Made by a program: the position numbers and the translations under genes. From assembly GCA_040756055.1 (NCBI GenBank), contig JBFLZR010000002.1, positions 274,411 through 338,410 of the forward strand: a DNA stretch of 64,000 nucleotides, in the 5' to 3' direction. Positions 8,608-18,232 of the stretch are shown here, piece after piece. The first letter of the stretch is position 1; each line of letters opens with the position of its first letter. This DNA is from Candidatus Zixiibacteriota bacterium. Lineage in GTDB: Bacteria > Zixibacteria > MSB-5A5 > GN15 > FEB-12. The notes beneath the pieces are model-generated. The model searched no databases. It had not been told where the DNA came from and worked only from the letters and a program-made list of their open reading frames with translations.

Positions 8608-11600
8608 ATGAAGGACAGCACGCGCGTACTGATCACACTACTGTCATTCATAACATTGTTTGCATGCGCCTCGGCACAGGACATGCCTCATGAAGAAATG
8701 GACTTCGACTGCGAAGTCTGCCACTCCATGACCGAGTTCAAAGGCGTTCAGTTCGACCACACCGCCAATACCGGCTTCACCCTCGAACATCGACACGCCA
8801 ATGTCGAATGCAAATCATGCCACAATGTCAAAGACTTCTCCATAATCGATACTGAATGCATGTCTTGCCACAGAGACATCCACGAAGGGAAGCTTGGCCC
8901 TCTGTGCGAAAAATGCCATACTACCCGGGGCTTTGAAATATTCAATATCGAAGATATTCACGCCGAAACCAATTTCCCCATGATGGGCCGCCACGCCCAG
9001 GTCGACTGCCAGAGCTGCCACAAAGGCCTGCCACGCGGCGACCTCTCCTTCAATACCACCCGATGCGTTGAATGTCACCAACAAAATTATATCGAAGTCG
9101 CCAGCCCCAACCACGTCGCCGGAGGCTTCCCAACCGACTGCAGCGAATGCCACCAGATGAACTCCTGGCAGCCGGCCATGTTCGCAAACCACGATGCCTT
9201 CTTTCCCATCTTCTCGGGAGAACACGCCGGTGAATGGGATGAATGCTCCGACTGCCACATCGACCCTGACAACTTCCTCGTCATAAGCTGCCTCAACTGC
9301 CACGAACACAACCGTCAGGACACCGATGACAACCACGAAGGCGTCCCCGGATACAATTATGATACTCAGGACTGCCTGATCTGTCACCCCGGTGGACGGG
9401 CGGGCCAATTTGTCGAACACGATGCCCTGTACTTCCCTATCTTCTCGGGCTCGCACGCTGGCGAGTGGGATGGCTGCTCCAACTGCCACGACAACCCGGC
9501 CGACCGAACCATGTTCAACTGCCTGGCTTGCCACTTCCACAACGAAACTGACATGAACAACATGCATCAGAGTATCAGCGGCTACTCCTACGTGAGCACC
9601 GCCTGCTTCTCATGTCATCCGGCCGGCGAAGGAATCGAGTTCACCCAGCACGATGCCGCCTACTTCCCCATCTACACCGGTACCCATTCCGGCGTCTGGA
9701 CCGAATGCTCCAGTTGCCACACCGAACCGACCGACCGCAGCGTCTTCAGTTGCCTCGGATGCCATGGCCAGACCGAAACCAACACCATCCACCAGGGCAT
9801 CAGTACTTACGCCTGGGAAAGCACTGCCTGCCTCACCTGTCACCCGACCGGCGCCGGCGGCGATTTCCTTGAACACGATGTTCTCTTTTTCCCCATATAT
9901 TCCGGCACTCACAGCGGCGTATGGGATGCCTGCTCGATATGCCACACCGATCCCAACGACCGAAGCGTCTTCAGTTGCCTGACCTGCCACTCCGAAGCCG
10001 AAACCAACCCGATTCACGGCGGAATAACGGATTACACCTACGAGAGCACCGCCTGCCTCACCTGTCACCCGACCGGCTCCGGAGGTGAATTCCTCACCCA
10101 CGATGCGGAGTACTTCCCAATCTATTCCGGTACTCACGCCGGAACCTGGAACGATTGCATCACCTGCCATTTCAACCCCGACGATCGCTCCCAATTCACC
10201 TGCCTGGTCTGCCACGAGCAATCGACGGTTGACCCCGTCCATACGGGCATGACAAGCTACAGTTACGAAAGTACCGTCTGTCTGTCCTGCCATCCGCAAG
10301 GTGTCGTAGGGGATTATCTCGAACACGATGCCGACTTCTTCCCGATATACAGCGGCCCCCACGCCGGCTCCTGGGCCGAATGCGCCACCTGCCACACCGA
10401 CCCGGCCGACAGATCCGTCTTCTCCTGCCTGGTCTGCCACAACCAGACTGACACCGATGACATGCACACCGGCATAACCGGCTACGTATATAACAGCACC
10501 GACTGCATTACCTGTCACCCGACCGGCGAAGAAATAGAATTCACCGAACACGAACTCTCCTACTTCCCGATCTACTCCGGAGCGCACGCCTCCGTCTGGA
10601 CCGAATGCGCCACCTGTCATCCCGTGCCCGGCGACAGGACAGTATATGACTGCCTCTCGTGCCACGAGCAGACTACTATCGACGGCCTCCACCTCGGCAT
10701 GCTCAGCTACAGTTACGCAAGCACCGCCTGCTACGGCTGCCACGCCTCTGGATCCGTCGAGGACTATCTCGAACACGATGCCGCTTTCTTCCCCGTCTAC
10801 TCCGGCACTCACTCCGGGCAGTGGACAGAATGCGCCTCCTGCCACACCGACCCGACCGACAAATCCGTCTACACCTGCCTCGGTTGCCACGAGCAGACCA
10901 CCATCGACGGTATCCACCTCGGTATGCCAGGCTATAGCTATCAAAGCTCTGTCTGTCTCACTTGCCACCCCTCCGGTGTCATTGAAGATTATGTCGAGCA
11001 CGACGGCGCCTTCTTCCCCATCTATTCCGGCACCCACTCCGGACAATGGGTCGATTGCTCCAACTGCCACACCGACCCGACCGATAAATCCGTCTTCACC
11101 TGCTTGACCTGTCACGAACAGTCAACTATCGACGGTATCCACCTCGGTATGCTCAGCTACTCCTACGAATCCTCCGCCTGCTTCAGCTGTCACCCGACTG
11201 GTGTTGTCCAGGACTACCTTGAACACGATGGCGCTTTCTTCCCCATCTATTCCGGCACTCACGCCGGACAATGGGTCGATTGCTCCAACTGCCACACCGA
11301 CCCGGCCGATAAGTCTGTCGTTGATTGCCTCGGATGTCACGTCCAGGCCCCCATAGATGTAATTCACCAGGGCATGCTCAGTTACAGTTACGTAACCTCG
11401 GCCTGCCTGACCTGTCACCCCTCTGGAGTTGTCGAGGATTATCTCGAGCACGATGGCGCCTTCTTCCCGATTTACACCGGCCCGCACGCCGGAGCCTGGG
11501 TGGACTGCGCCACCTGTCACACTGACCCGGCCGACAGGTCCGTCTTCAGCTGCACCGTCTGCCACACGCAGACCGATATGGATAACATGCACACAGGCAT

Positions 11601-12354
11601 TACCGGATATGTTTACAACAGCAGCGACTGCCTCACCTGCCACCCTGTCGGTCAGGCTATTGAATTTACCGAACACGAACTGCTCTATTTCCCGATTTAT
11701 TCCGGCGCCCACGATGGCGTCTGGGACGAGTGCGCCACCTGCCACACGGTCGTCGGTGATCGCACGCAGTTTAGCTGCCTGTCCTGTCACGAGCAGGCAA
11801 CCGCCGATATCGTCCACATGGGTATGCCCGAATACAGCTACGCCAGCGATGTATGCTATAGCTGCCATCCGCGGGGAGTCCCCGAGGACTACCTGCAGCA
11901 CGACGTCAACGGCTTCTTCCCGATATATTCAGGCAACCACGATGGCGTCTGGGCTCAATGCGCCACCTGCCACATCGACCCGAACAACCGGTCCGTGTTC
12001 ACCTGCCTGGTGTGCCATACTCAGGGAGTAATCGACCCCGTGCACCTGGGCATGCCGGAATACAGCTATGAATCGAACGTGTGCTATAGTTGCCACCCCG
12101 GCGGAGTCATTGAAGACTACCTCTCGCACGATACCTACTTCTTCCCGATTTACTCAGGAACTCACGATGGTCGTTGGTCCACCTGCGCCACATGTCATAT
12201 CGACCCGATGGATAAGAGCGTATTTTCCTGTTTGGTTGGTTGCCACCCCAAAACCTCGACCGACGCTAAACACTCAAACCCAACTCCCGTTTCCGGATAC
12301 GTGTATGACAGTTACGAGTGTTACAACTGCCATCCCACCGGATTGGCCCCGTAA
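8608..12354 (+). CDS. Giant multihaem c-type cytochrome, 49 haem-binding motifs, 14 tri-haem repeats
   Basis: I start at ATG 8608, just after AAAGAGGA, giving 1248 residues with a signal peptide (STRVLITLLSFITLFACASAQ). Cleavage is either after ASA or, if LFAC serves as a lipobox, at the Cys. I count 48 CXXCH motifs plus one CX3CH (CLVGCH) in the last repeat. Seven lie in the N-terminal ~160 residues. The rest sit in 14 tandem repeats of about 75 residues, each with three CXXCH. Every repeat I checked also has three further His (in xHDxxxFPIYSG, SGxHxGxW and xIHxGM), one per haem, so bis-His coordination is likely. No enzyme domain is visible. An electron conduit or storage wire in the periplasm or at the surface is inferred. 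The barrel gene follows after 13 bp. Confidence 0.93.
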   Translation: MKDSTRVLITLLSFITLFACASAQDMPHEEMDFDCEVCHSMTEFKGVQFDHTANTGFTLEHRHANVECKSCHNVKDFSIIDTECMSCHRDIHEGKLGPLCEKCHTTRGFEIFNIEDIHAETNFPMMGRHAQVDCQSCHKGLPRGDLSFNTTRCVECHQQNYIEVASPNHVAGGFPTDCSECHQMNSWQPAMFANHDAFFPIFSGEHAGEWDECSDCHIDPDNFLVISCLNCHEHNRQDTDDNHEGVPGYNYDTQDCLICHPGGRAGQFVEHDALYFPIFSGSHAGEWDGCSNCHDNPADRTMFNCLACHFHNETDMNNMHQSISGYSYVSTACFSCHPAGEGIEFTQHDAAYFPIYTGTHSGVWTECSSCHTEPTDRSVFSCLGCHGQTETNTIHQGISTYAWESTACLTCHPTGAGGDFLEHDVLFFPIYSGTHSGVWDACSICHTDPNDRSVFSCLTCHSEAETNPIHGGITDYTYESTACLTCHPTGSGGEFLTHDAEYFPIYSGTHAGTWNDCITCHFNPDDRSQFTCLVCHEQSTVDPVHTGMTSYSYESTVCLSCHPQGVVGDYLEHDADFFPIYSGPHAGSWAECATCHTDPADRSVFSCLVCHNQTDTDDMHTGITGYVYNSTDCITCHPTGEEIEFTEHELSYFPIYSGAHASVWTECATCHPVPGDRTVYDCLSCHEQTTIDGLHLGMLSYSYASTACYGCHASGSVEDYLEHDAAFFPVYSGTHSGQWTECASCHTDPTDKSVYTCLGCHEQTTIDGIHLGMPGYSYQSSVCLTCHPSGVIEDYVEHDGAFFPIYSGTHSGQWVDCSNCHTDPTDKSVFTCLTCHEQSTIDGIHLGMLSYSYESSACFSCHPTGVVQDYLEHDGAFFPIYSGTHAGQWVDCSNCHTDPADKSVVDCLGCHVQAPIDVIHQGMLSYSYVTSACLTCHPSGVVEDYLEHDGAFFPIYTGPHAGAWVDCATCHTDPADRSVFSCTVCHTQTDMDNMHTGITGYVYNSSDCLTCHPVGQAIEFTEHELLYFPIYSGAHDGVWDECATCHTVVGDRTQFSCLSCHEQATADIVHMGMPEYSYASDVCYSCHPRGVPEDYLQHDVNGFFPIYSGNHDGVWAQCATCHIDPNNRSVFTCLVCHTQGVIDPVHLGMPEYSYESNVCYSCHPGGVIEDYLSHDTYFFPIYSGTHDGRWSTCATCHIDPMDKSVFSCLVGCHPKTSTDAKHSNPTPVSGYVYDSYECYNCHPTGLAP
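9190..12345 (+). repeat. 14 tandem ~225-bp repeats coding tri-haem units
   Basis: Coding tandem repeats inside the cytochrome gene with a period of about 225 bp (75 codons). Each begins at the HD of xHDxxxFPIYSG and ends after the third CXXCH and its Pro-rich tail. Units 8 to 11 (about 10.8-11.5 kb) are close at nucleotide level, for example in ttccccatctattccggcac, which points to recent duplication. Outer units are more diverged. The region is prone to copy-number change and to assembly collapse. Confidence 0.9.
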
Positions 12355-12367
12355 GCAGAGGTAAACG

Positions 12368-13978
12368 ATGAGATCAATAGTAACCTTCATAGCATCCATC
12401 CTCATCGCGGTGACTCTTGCGGGACCGGCCCAGGCCGCCGGCAATTGCAGCCAACCCTGCGTAACCTATATCTCTGCCGAGGGCGTCTATCTCGACGGTG
12501 GCCTCTCGTCAGGGTTTGATGTCGACGATACCGTGGCCTTCATTAGGGACAAAAAGACTATCGCGATCGGATTCGTGACCAAAGTAGCTGAATACGCCGC
12601 CGCCACCGAAGTTGCGCACCAAACGTGCCCCGTGCAGGTTGGCGACATTGCCGCCAGAATTTCCGATGTGCCGCGGCTTACTCTGACGTCCACCGCCGCG
12701 TTCGTCGAACCGGCCAGAGCTCCACACCCGGAGGCAACGTCGACTATAAACCAAAAGCCCGGTCCGCCGCCTCACCTAAGAGGCTCCATATCTTTCGAAA
12801 ACTACTATCACAACGACCTGACCGACACCGACTACGATCGCACCCAGCCCGGCGTCAAAACCAAACTCGAAATCGAAAATATCACCGGCGACGTCTCGTT
12901 CAAGATGCGTCACCGCACTCGCCTGTACCATCGCTCAAAAGCCTATAGCATCGGACAGGACACCGACGAATGGATCCACCAGGTTTATGAACTGGGATTC
13001 TTTCACGAGGTCGAAGGATCGAAGGCTGAATGGGCTATCGGAAGGGTTCTTTCACCCTATGTGCGCGGCATCGGCTATGTCGATGGCGGCTACCTCGCTC
13101 ATCAAATACATCGCAATTTCAAGATCGGACTCGCGGGCGGAACAGCCCCCGACATGGTCTCGTCGGAACCCAACTTCGATCGCAGAAAATTCGGACTCTT
13201 CGCGGCCTTCGAAACCGGCGCCTACCAAACCCGGCGCCTGGCCTTTACCGCTGCCGTCTCCACCGAATACGACCGTTCCACCGTCAGCCGCGATTTCCTG
13301 TACTTCCAGGCCACCTTTTCAAAGTATCAACTACTGTCACTCTATCAGTCCGTGGAAATCGACTTCAATCGCGATTGGAGATACGATAAAACCGGCGACC
13401 GATTCACCTTCACCAATTACTACGCCAACGCCACCATCAACATCACCAAAGATGCCTCGGTGTTCTTCTCCTACGACGCCCGCAAAAACATCCGCTATTT
13501 CGAAACTATGGATACACCCGACAGCCTGTTCAACGACGACTACCATCAGGGAATCAGAGCCGGACTCAACCTGCGCTTCACGGACCGCATTAGTTTCCGG
13601 GGCAACGCCGGAATACGCTTCCGCGACGGATTACCCGAGGACAACAGATTCGTCTCGGCCACGCTCCGTCTCTCGCGATTCCCGCTGCCGAAACACTCGA
13701 TGACGCTCATGATGTCAATCGTCGAAACACAATTCACCACCGGCTATCGGCCAATGATCACCTATCGTCTGCCAATCTCCCGACGGTTGGCCTTCAATAT
13801 CACCGGTTCCAGCTACATTTACAAAACCGGCTCCAAAACAACCAGCTATTACTACGCCGACGCCAGCACATATTATTCTTTCGCCCGCAGATACTATTTG
13901 GCCGGAACCTTCCGCCAATACTTCGACTCCCGACTCAAATCTGTGGAACTTCGCACTGAGCTCGGAATCCGACTCTAA
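12368..13978 (+). CDS. Outer-membrane beta-barrel protein, candidate porin partner of the cytochrome
   Basis: A 536-residue protein with a clear signal peptide ending PAQAAG. Residues about 25-95 form a small beta-rich domain with a CSQPC pair near the mature N-terminus (VTYISAEGVYLD, then DVDDTVAFIRDKKTIAIGFV), reminiscent of SH3-like folds. From about residue 130 to the end, amphipathic strands with many Tyr/Phe/Arg alternate with short turns, and the last strand ends SVELRTELGIRL, typical of an outer-membrane barrel. It lies 13 bp after the cytochrome stop with its own AGAGGT site. By analogy to porin-cytochrome conduits (MtrB-like) it could carry the cytochrome or electrons across the outer membrane. 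I see no direct MtrB homology. Confidence 0.72.
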   Translation: MRSIVTFIASILIAVTLAGPAQAAGNCSQPCVTYISAEGVYLDGGLSSGFDVDDTVAFIRDKKTIAIGFVTKVAEYAAATEVAHQTCPVQVGDIAARISDVPRLTLTSTAAFVEPARAPHPEATSTINQKPGPPPHLRGSISFENYYHNDLTDTDYDRTQPGVKTKLEIENITGDVSFKMRHRTRLYHRSKAYSIGQDTDEWIHQVYELGFFHEVEGSKAEWAIGRVLSPYVRGIGYVDGGYLAHQIHRNFKIGLAGGTAPDMVSSEPNFDRRKFGLFAAFETGAYQTRRLAFTAAVSTEYDRSTVSRDFLYFQATFSKYQLLSLYQSVEIDFNRDWRYDKTGDRFTFTNYYANATINITKDASVFFSYDARKNIRYFETMDTPDSLFNDDYHQGIRAGLNLRFTDRISFRGNAGIRFRDGLPEDNRFVSATLRLSRFPLPKHSMTLMMSIVETQFTTGYRPMITYRLPISRRLAFNITGSSYIYKTGSKTTSYYYADASTYYSFARRYYLAGTFRQYFDSRLKSVELRTELGIRL

Positions 13979-14395
13979 GCGCAAAACCCCACTCACGCCA
14001 TTCTCAACTTGACAGACATGATTATAAGATGGAGCTGGTCGCATAATACGCGCCATTAGTGTCGAGCGGCACTTCGGCACACCAACTTCCTCGTTGACAT
14101 CACATCACTTAAGAGATATACCGGACTAAATCGGTGGGCATAGTCATACTAACCGATCGAACATTCAATTGATAATTGACAAAATAGTATCTATTTCGTA
14201 TTATTAATTAGTATACCTACCCCGCACCACCCGGGGATAGTCATCTGAAGTAGTACCTCGTATTGGAAACCCTGTGCTTCAATGTACATACGCAGGCTCC
14301 GGAGATTCTTTCTGATCTGACAATTTGTCATAAAAATAATTACAGTTCCGCAAGGAATAAGTTGGGAACCAATTTACTCTTGAAAGGAGCCATGA
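13979..14395. other. 417-bp intergenic region with promoter and leader
   Basis: No protein gene is seen. The region is AT-rich around 14160-14215, where a strong consensus promoter lies. A second, weaker candidate has TTGACA at 14094-14099 and TATACC at 14117-14122 with a 17-bp spacer. The last 55 bp match the leader of the paralogous gene at 18287. Confidence 0.6.
14176..14204 (+). promoter_or_regulatory. Consensus sigma-70 promoter upstream of the first Asp-box/dockerin gene
   Basis: The -35 box TTGACA (14176-14181) is a perfect consensus. A 17-bp spacer separates it from the -10 box TATTAT (14199-14204). Transcription would start near 14211, leaving a 5' leader of about 185 nt before ATG 14396. 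I found no equally good match upstream of the paralogue at 18287. Confidence 0.6.
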
Positions 14396-14400
14396 ATGTT
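14342..14400 (+). promoter_or_regulatory. Conserved 5' leader shared with the paralogue
   Basis: This 59-nt segment, including the ribosome site GAAAGGAG and the start codon, aligns without gaps to 18233-18291 upstream of the second paralogue. A short stem (GTTCC at 14345-14349 with GGAAC at 14365-14369) is visible. The second copy can form a similar stem with other pairs. It may be a translation-control element or just a remnant of duplication. Confidence 0.5.
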
Positions 14401-17400
14401 TAGGAGATTCACAACAATTGCCGTTGTCTCCGCCTTGATGATTGCATTCCTGGCGGCGCTAACCTTTGCCGCCCAAAACAAAGGTGATGTCAACAAGGCC
14501 TCACGCCTCGGCCAGACTGACTATATGGCCCAGGCCTACTCTTTTGGCGAACAAAAAAAAACCGGCCTTGAAGCTACCGGCAAAAAAGGCGTGATATCGC
14601 TGGGCGATGTTTCTTACTCCGCTTCCAGCGCCTCACCCGGACAAACGGTCGGCACCAGCTACTATGACTACCAGCACAACTGCTCCATGGGCCGCATGAT
14701 CGAAACCGGCCCGCACTCGGGTGTCACCGGCCCGGCGGTGGTCCATTTCAGCTGGATGTACATGGCTTCTGCCGACGACCTCGGCCAGGCGCGATCCTAC
14801 GCCTACAACGCCTATAGCACGGCTACCCACCAATACGCCGGTGCACACATTCTCCACGACGACGAATACTCCGGCTACGTCAACATCGACGTCACTCCGG
14901 ACAACCGCGGTATCGTCGGCGGTCACACCGATGTTCACGGCCCGGTAAAATACCAGGCCCAGATGCACTTCGATGACTGCTCGACATGCGAAGACTTCGC
15001 GGCCTTCTCCCGCATCCCCGACAGTCTGGCTGCCTACGATCAGGAAGGCGACCTGGAAGCCATGTGGCCCAAGTTCCTCTTCCAGTTCGGTACCGACACC
15101 GTACTTCACGTCATTACCCACAACTGGGATTACTACGGCGCTCAGATGTATTTCCGATGCGTAGGCTACGAAGGTCAGGGCGTGTGGGATTACCCGCCGT
15201 ATGTCGTGGATACCAACCAGTGTATGGCCCACGACCTCACCGGCCCGCGCGTCGGTGACAAGGTCGGCCTGGCCTGGCTGGCCAGTCCCCCTTATCAGGA
15301 ACCATGGTGTGATACCTGCTCCGGACTGACCGTCTACGATGGTCTCCTCGCCGGTCAGTATGACAACGATGTCTACATCCAGATATCCGACGACCAGGGT
15401 GTTACCTGGCAACCCAAGAAAAATCTCACACAGCTGCAAATCGGAGAACCCGGATACAGAGCCTACTGCGATCTCTCAGTCGTGTTTGACAGCGACGAAA
15501 ACCTGCACGTCGTCTGGAACGGCACCCCCTGGCCCGCCGACACCTGTATCGACGCCGGCGGCCTGTGCTTCACCGAAGACTGGTGGCTGGATCCGGCAAG
15601 AATCTTCCACTGGTCCGAGAATATGCCCTACGTCCGCACCGTGCACGATGCCACTTGGCTGCCAAGCGATAGTTGCGGCCCACCGCACTTCTGGTCGGTC
15701 CAGGTTGCCAAAATGTCCATCTCCGAATGTAATGGCCGTCTCTACTGCCTCTTCACTCAGTTCAACGATGTCCCTGGCGGCGTCGATGACGACTGCGCCC
15801 AGTGGGGATATGACCAGAATAGATGGCCCGGTCCGGCTAACGGCGACTTGTGGATGTGCATCTCGGCCGATGGCGGCATGACTTGGGACGCCGCCCGTAA
15901 CCTGACCAACTCCTACACCCCACACTGCGACCCGCTCCTCGGCGAAGTCTGTCAGAGCGATTACTGGGCCTCCATGACACGCTGGGGACGGCAGGTACAA
16001 ACCGGTGAAGATTGGTCCGCCGCTGAAATCGTCGACCCCTCGGGCGGTACCTCCCCCACCGATTACTACCTCGACGTCCAATACGTCAATGACCTCGACG
16101 CCGGCACACCCATCTGGGGTGACCCTGACGCCGAAGGCTCATGGACCAACAATCCCATCAAGTGGTTCCGCGTACCATGCGTCGAAGAAATCCGCCTCTG
16201 TAACCCGGTCTTCTCCCCGCGTCAAATTGATGATCCGGCCTGGACCAAACCCGGCGTGCAATTCGATACCGCTATCGTAGTTGAGAACATCGGTAACGCC
16301 GACTATACCTACTCCATCAGCGTCGAAGAAGACAACGGTACTCCCGGATGGCTGGGCGTGGGCAGTTATTCCGGAAGCATCCCCTCCGGACTCGGCAACA
16401 CCGAAACCGTGGAGATATCTCTCAACAACGGCGGTGTTCAAACCGAACAGATCGAGTTGATCGGAAGAGTTCTCTTCAACGGTAATCATCCCAGTTCACC
16501 GCATATCATCCCTATCAACTTCTTCGTCGTCGACACCATGATCTGGCCGAGTTTCGACACCGTCCACACCAACTGTCTCGCGTTGATCTGCGGCAACAAC
16601 GGCAATATCGGTCACGATGGCACCCCCGGTGTCACCATGGATTACATCCGTTCGGCTGACTGTGATCCCGAGGCGGTCAACTATATGTATGATGGCTCAG
16701 CCCTGGTCGGCTGGATTGACGGTACCGACACCATCTTCAATTATGCCATCTGGGGCGCTTTCTTCACTTCTGATGACTGCTTCCGTCCTCAGGGCGGCCG
16801 CATCAACACCACCGAGTGTCTACCCCTGAACGCCGAGGTCTACCACTCCGGCGTTTTCAGCACTCAGGACTCGACCATTGCCCTTGAGAAGGTAGTCGTG
16901 GCTCCTCTGGATAATTGCCCGTTCATCATCGAGTACCTGCGGGTTTATTCTTTCGACGGTCTGGCCCACACCGGTCTCATGATCGGAGAAGCCATCGACT
17001 GGGATATTCCGTATGACTACCGAGATGACGACACAGCCGCAGCCACCTGGGATGTCTGCAACTACGGTGGAGCCGACCCCGTCAGGGCTCTGCTTTACCA
17101 GCAGGGCTACGAGGCTACCTGGGATGATGGAGTCGAGGGTGAGGATTGTCAGGAGAACTCGGATCGCTTCGGCGGCAGTGCCTTTATCGAGTCCTATTTC
17201 AACGGCAGTTTCGCTGCCGGCGGACCTTACAGCGGCTTCGTCGGTGAAAACGATTCTCTTCAGACGGCGACCGGATTCTACGCCGGCAGGCTGTATTATG
17301 ATCTGGCCCAGTCCGGTTTCACGGCCACCGACTCAATCGAGGACTTGCACACGGCCATGTGTTTCACCCCCTCGCTCGATCTCGGCGCCACCGATTACTA

Positions 17401-17767
17401 CGAGGTGGTGACGGTCCTGGCTACGGTTCACGAGGGTACCCTGGCTGACCTGCAGGCAAACATCGATGCCGGCAAGGCCTGGTACACCGCCAACGGCGGC
17501 ATGACCATATTTGCCGATGTCAACCGCGACGGCGGTATTGACCTTTGCGAAAGCTGCTGTCAGATTATGGGTGACCTCAATGACGACGGCTACCTTGACC
17601 CGCTGGATATCACCTTCTTCGTGAACTGGCTGTGGAAGGGTGGTCCGTCACCGATATGCGAAGACGTAGTTGATGTCAACTGTGATCTGGCTGCTGATCC
17701 GCTGGATCTGACTTATCTGGTCAACTATGTCTGGAAGGGCGGCCCGCCACCTTGCGGCTGCCATTGA
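14396..17767 (+). CDS. Secreted Asp-box (sialidase-fold) protein with C-terminal dockerin-like repeats, paralogue 1
   Basis: A 1123-residue protein with a signal peptide (TTIAVVSALMIAFLAALTFAA). The first ~600 residues contain Asp-box motifs of sialidase-type propellers (SDDQGVTW and SADGGMTWD). Around residues 605-715 an Ig-like/BACON-type domain is suggested by VVENIGNADYTYSISV. The C-terminus carries two dockerin-like EF-hand units: DLNDDGYLDPLDI with canonical calcium ligands, then a poorer DVNCDLAADPLDL, each followed by a VNWLWKGG or VNYVWKGG tail. No sialidase Arg triad is evident and the protein is Cys-rich, so a binding or surface role is as likely as catalysis. Start at ATG 14396, 6 nt after GAAAGGAG. 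It is very similar to the protein at 18287 along its whole length. Confidence 0.85.
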   Translation: MFRRFTTIAVVSALMIAFLAALTFAAQNKGDVNKASRLGQTDYMAQAYSFGEQKKTGLEATGKKGVISLGDVSYSASSASPGQTVGTSYYDYQHNCSMGRMIETGPHSGVTGPAVVHFSWMYMASADDLGQARSYAYNAYSTATHQYAGAHILHDDEYSGYVNIDVTPDNRGIVGGHTDVHGPVKYQAQMHFDDCSTCEDFAAFSRIPDSLAAYDQEGDLEAMWPKFLFQFGTDTVLHVITHNWDYYGAQMYFRCVGYEGQGVWDYPPYVVDTNQCMAHDLTGPRVGDKVGLAWLASPPYQEPWCDTCSGLTVYDGLLAGQYDNDVYIQISDDQGVTWQPKKNLTQLQIGEPGYRAYCDLSVVFDSDENLHVVWNGTPWPADTCIDAGGLCFTEDWWLDPARIFHWSENMPYVRTVHDATWLPSDSCGPPHFWSVQVAKMSISECNGRLYCLFTQFNDVPGGVDDDCAQWGYDQNRWPGPANGDLWMCISADGGMTWDAARNLTNSYTPHCDPLLGEVCQSDYWASMTRWGRQVQTGEDWSAAEIVDPSGGTSPTDYYLDVQYVNDLDAGTPIWGDPDAEGSWTNNPIKWFRVPCVEEIRLCNPVFSPRQIDDPAWTKPGVQFDTAIVVENIGNADYTYSISVEEDNGTPGWLGVGSYSGSIPSGLGNTETVEISLNNGGVQTEQIELIGRVLFNGNHPSSPHIIPINFFVVDTMIWPSFDTVHTNCLALICGNNGNIGHDGTPGVTMDYIRSADCDPEAVNYMYDGSALVGWIDGTDTIFNYAIWGAFFTSDDCFRPQGGRINTTECLPLNAEVYHSGVFSTQDSTIALEKVVVAPLDNCPFIIEYLRVYSFDGLAHTGLMIGEAIDWDIPYDYRDDDTAAATWDVCNYGGADPVRALLYQQGYEATWDDGVEGEDCQENSDRFGGSAFIESYFNGSFAAGGPYSGFVGENDSLQTATGFYAGRLYYDLAQSGFTATDSIEDLHTAMCFTPSLDLGATDYYEVVTVLATVHEGTLADLQANIDAGKAWYTANGGMTIFADVNRDGGIDLCESCCQIMGDLNDDGYLDPLDITFFVNWLWKGGPSPICEDVVDVNCDLAADPLDLTYLVNYVWKGGPPPCGCH

Positions 17768-17790
17768 CCATAAACATCGTTTGAACGAAA

Positions 17791-17815
17791 ATCCCGGGTG
17801 TCTGACACCCGGGAT
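17791..17815 (+). terminator. Hairpin after paralogue 1 (first of two)
   Basis: A perfect 11-bp stem ATCCCGGGTGT / ACACCCGGGAT with loop CTG starts 24 bp after the stop codon. There is no U-tract, so it may stabilise the 3' end or assist the following terminator. Confidence 0.55.
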
Positions 17816-17828
17816 CCAAATACACAGC

Positions 17829-17870
17829 AGAAAGCCACCCAAAAATCTAATCAGGAGTGGCTTTCTCTCT
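17829..17870 (+). terminator. Hairpin after paralogue 1 (second)
   Basis: The stem AGAAAGCCAC (17829-17838) pairs with GTGGCTTTCT (17857-17866), followed by a pyrimidine run. The same AAAGCCAC...GTGGCTTT stem is used after paralogue 2 at 21763, so the terminator was probably duplicated with the gene. Confidence 0.6.
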
Positions 17871-18232
17871 CTTCGCCATCACAAAAAAATCATGATATCG
17901 TAAAGAAACTTTTCTATTTAATAGCACCTTAATTGTCCACTTTGTCCCCTCTTCGAAACTCAACCATCCACACCACAATGATTTAACACACATTATCGCA
18001 AATTAACCGGCCGCAAAAAATTTTAACTCTTTTCTGCGAGGTGCGATTGCTCTCTTCACAAATTCTGATTTCATGCGTTCATGTAATATACCTTTCTCGC
18101 ACCGCGTTCAATTCGGGGAAATAGTAAGAAGCAGTTCTTTGCTCTTTGCGCTTTGACCTTCCTATCGCTTCTACACCAACCGCCACCCCTAGAGAGTTCT
18201 TTTATTCTGGCACTCGCTTGCCATTAATATAA

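Noticed and set aside
9610-11115. A 501-codon open frame antisense to the cytochrome repeats
   Set aside because: It mirrors the regular codon pattern of the tandem haem repeats, has no ribosome site, and its translation is a low-complexity Gly/Val repeat. The plus-strand gene explains it.
14392-14403. Tiny overlapping upstream frame ATG AAT GTT TAG before the first paralogue (similar ATG AAT GTT AGG TAG at 18283)
   Set aside because: The upstream ATG is only 2-3 nt from GGAG, too close for initiation, and its presence in both copies follows from leader homology.
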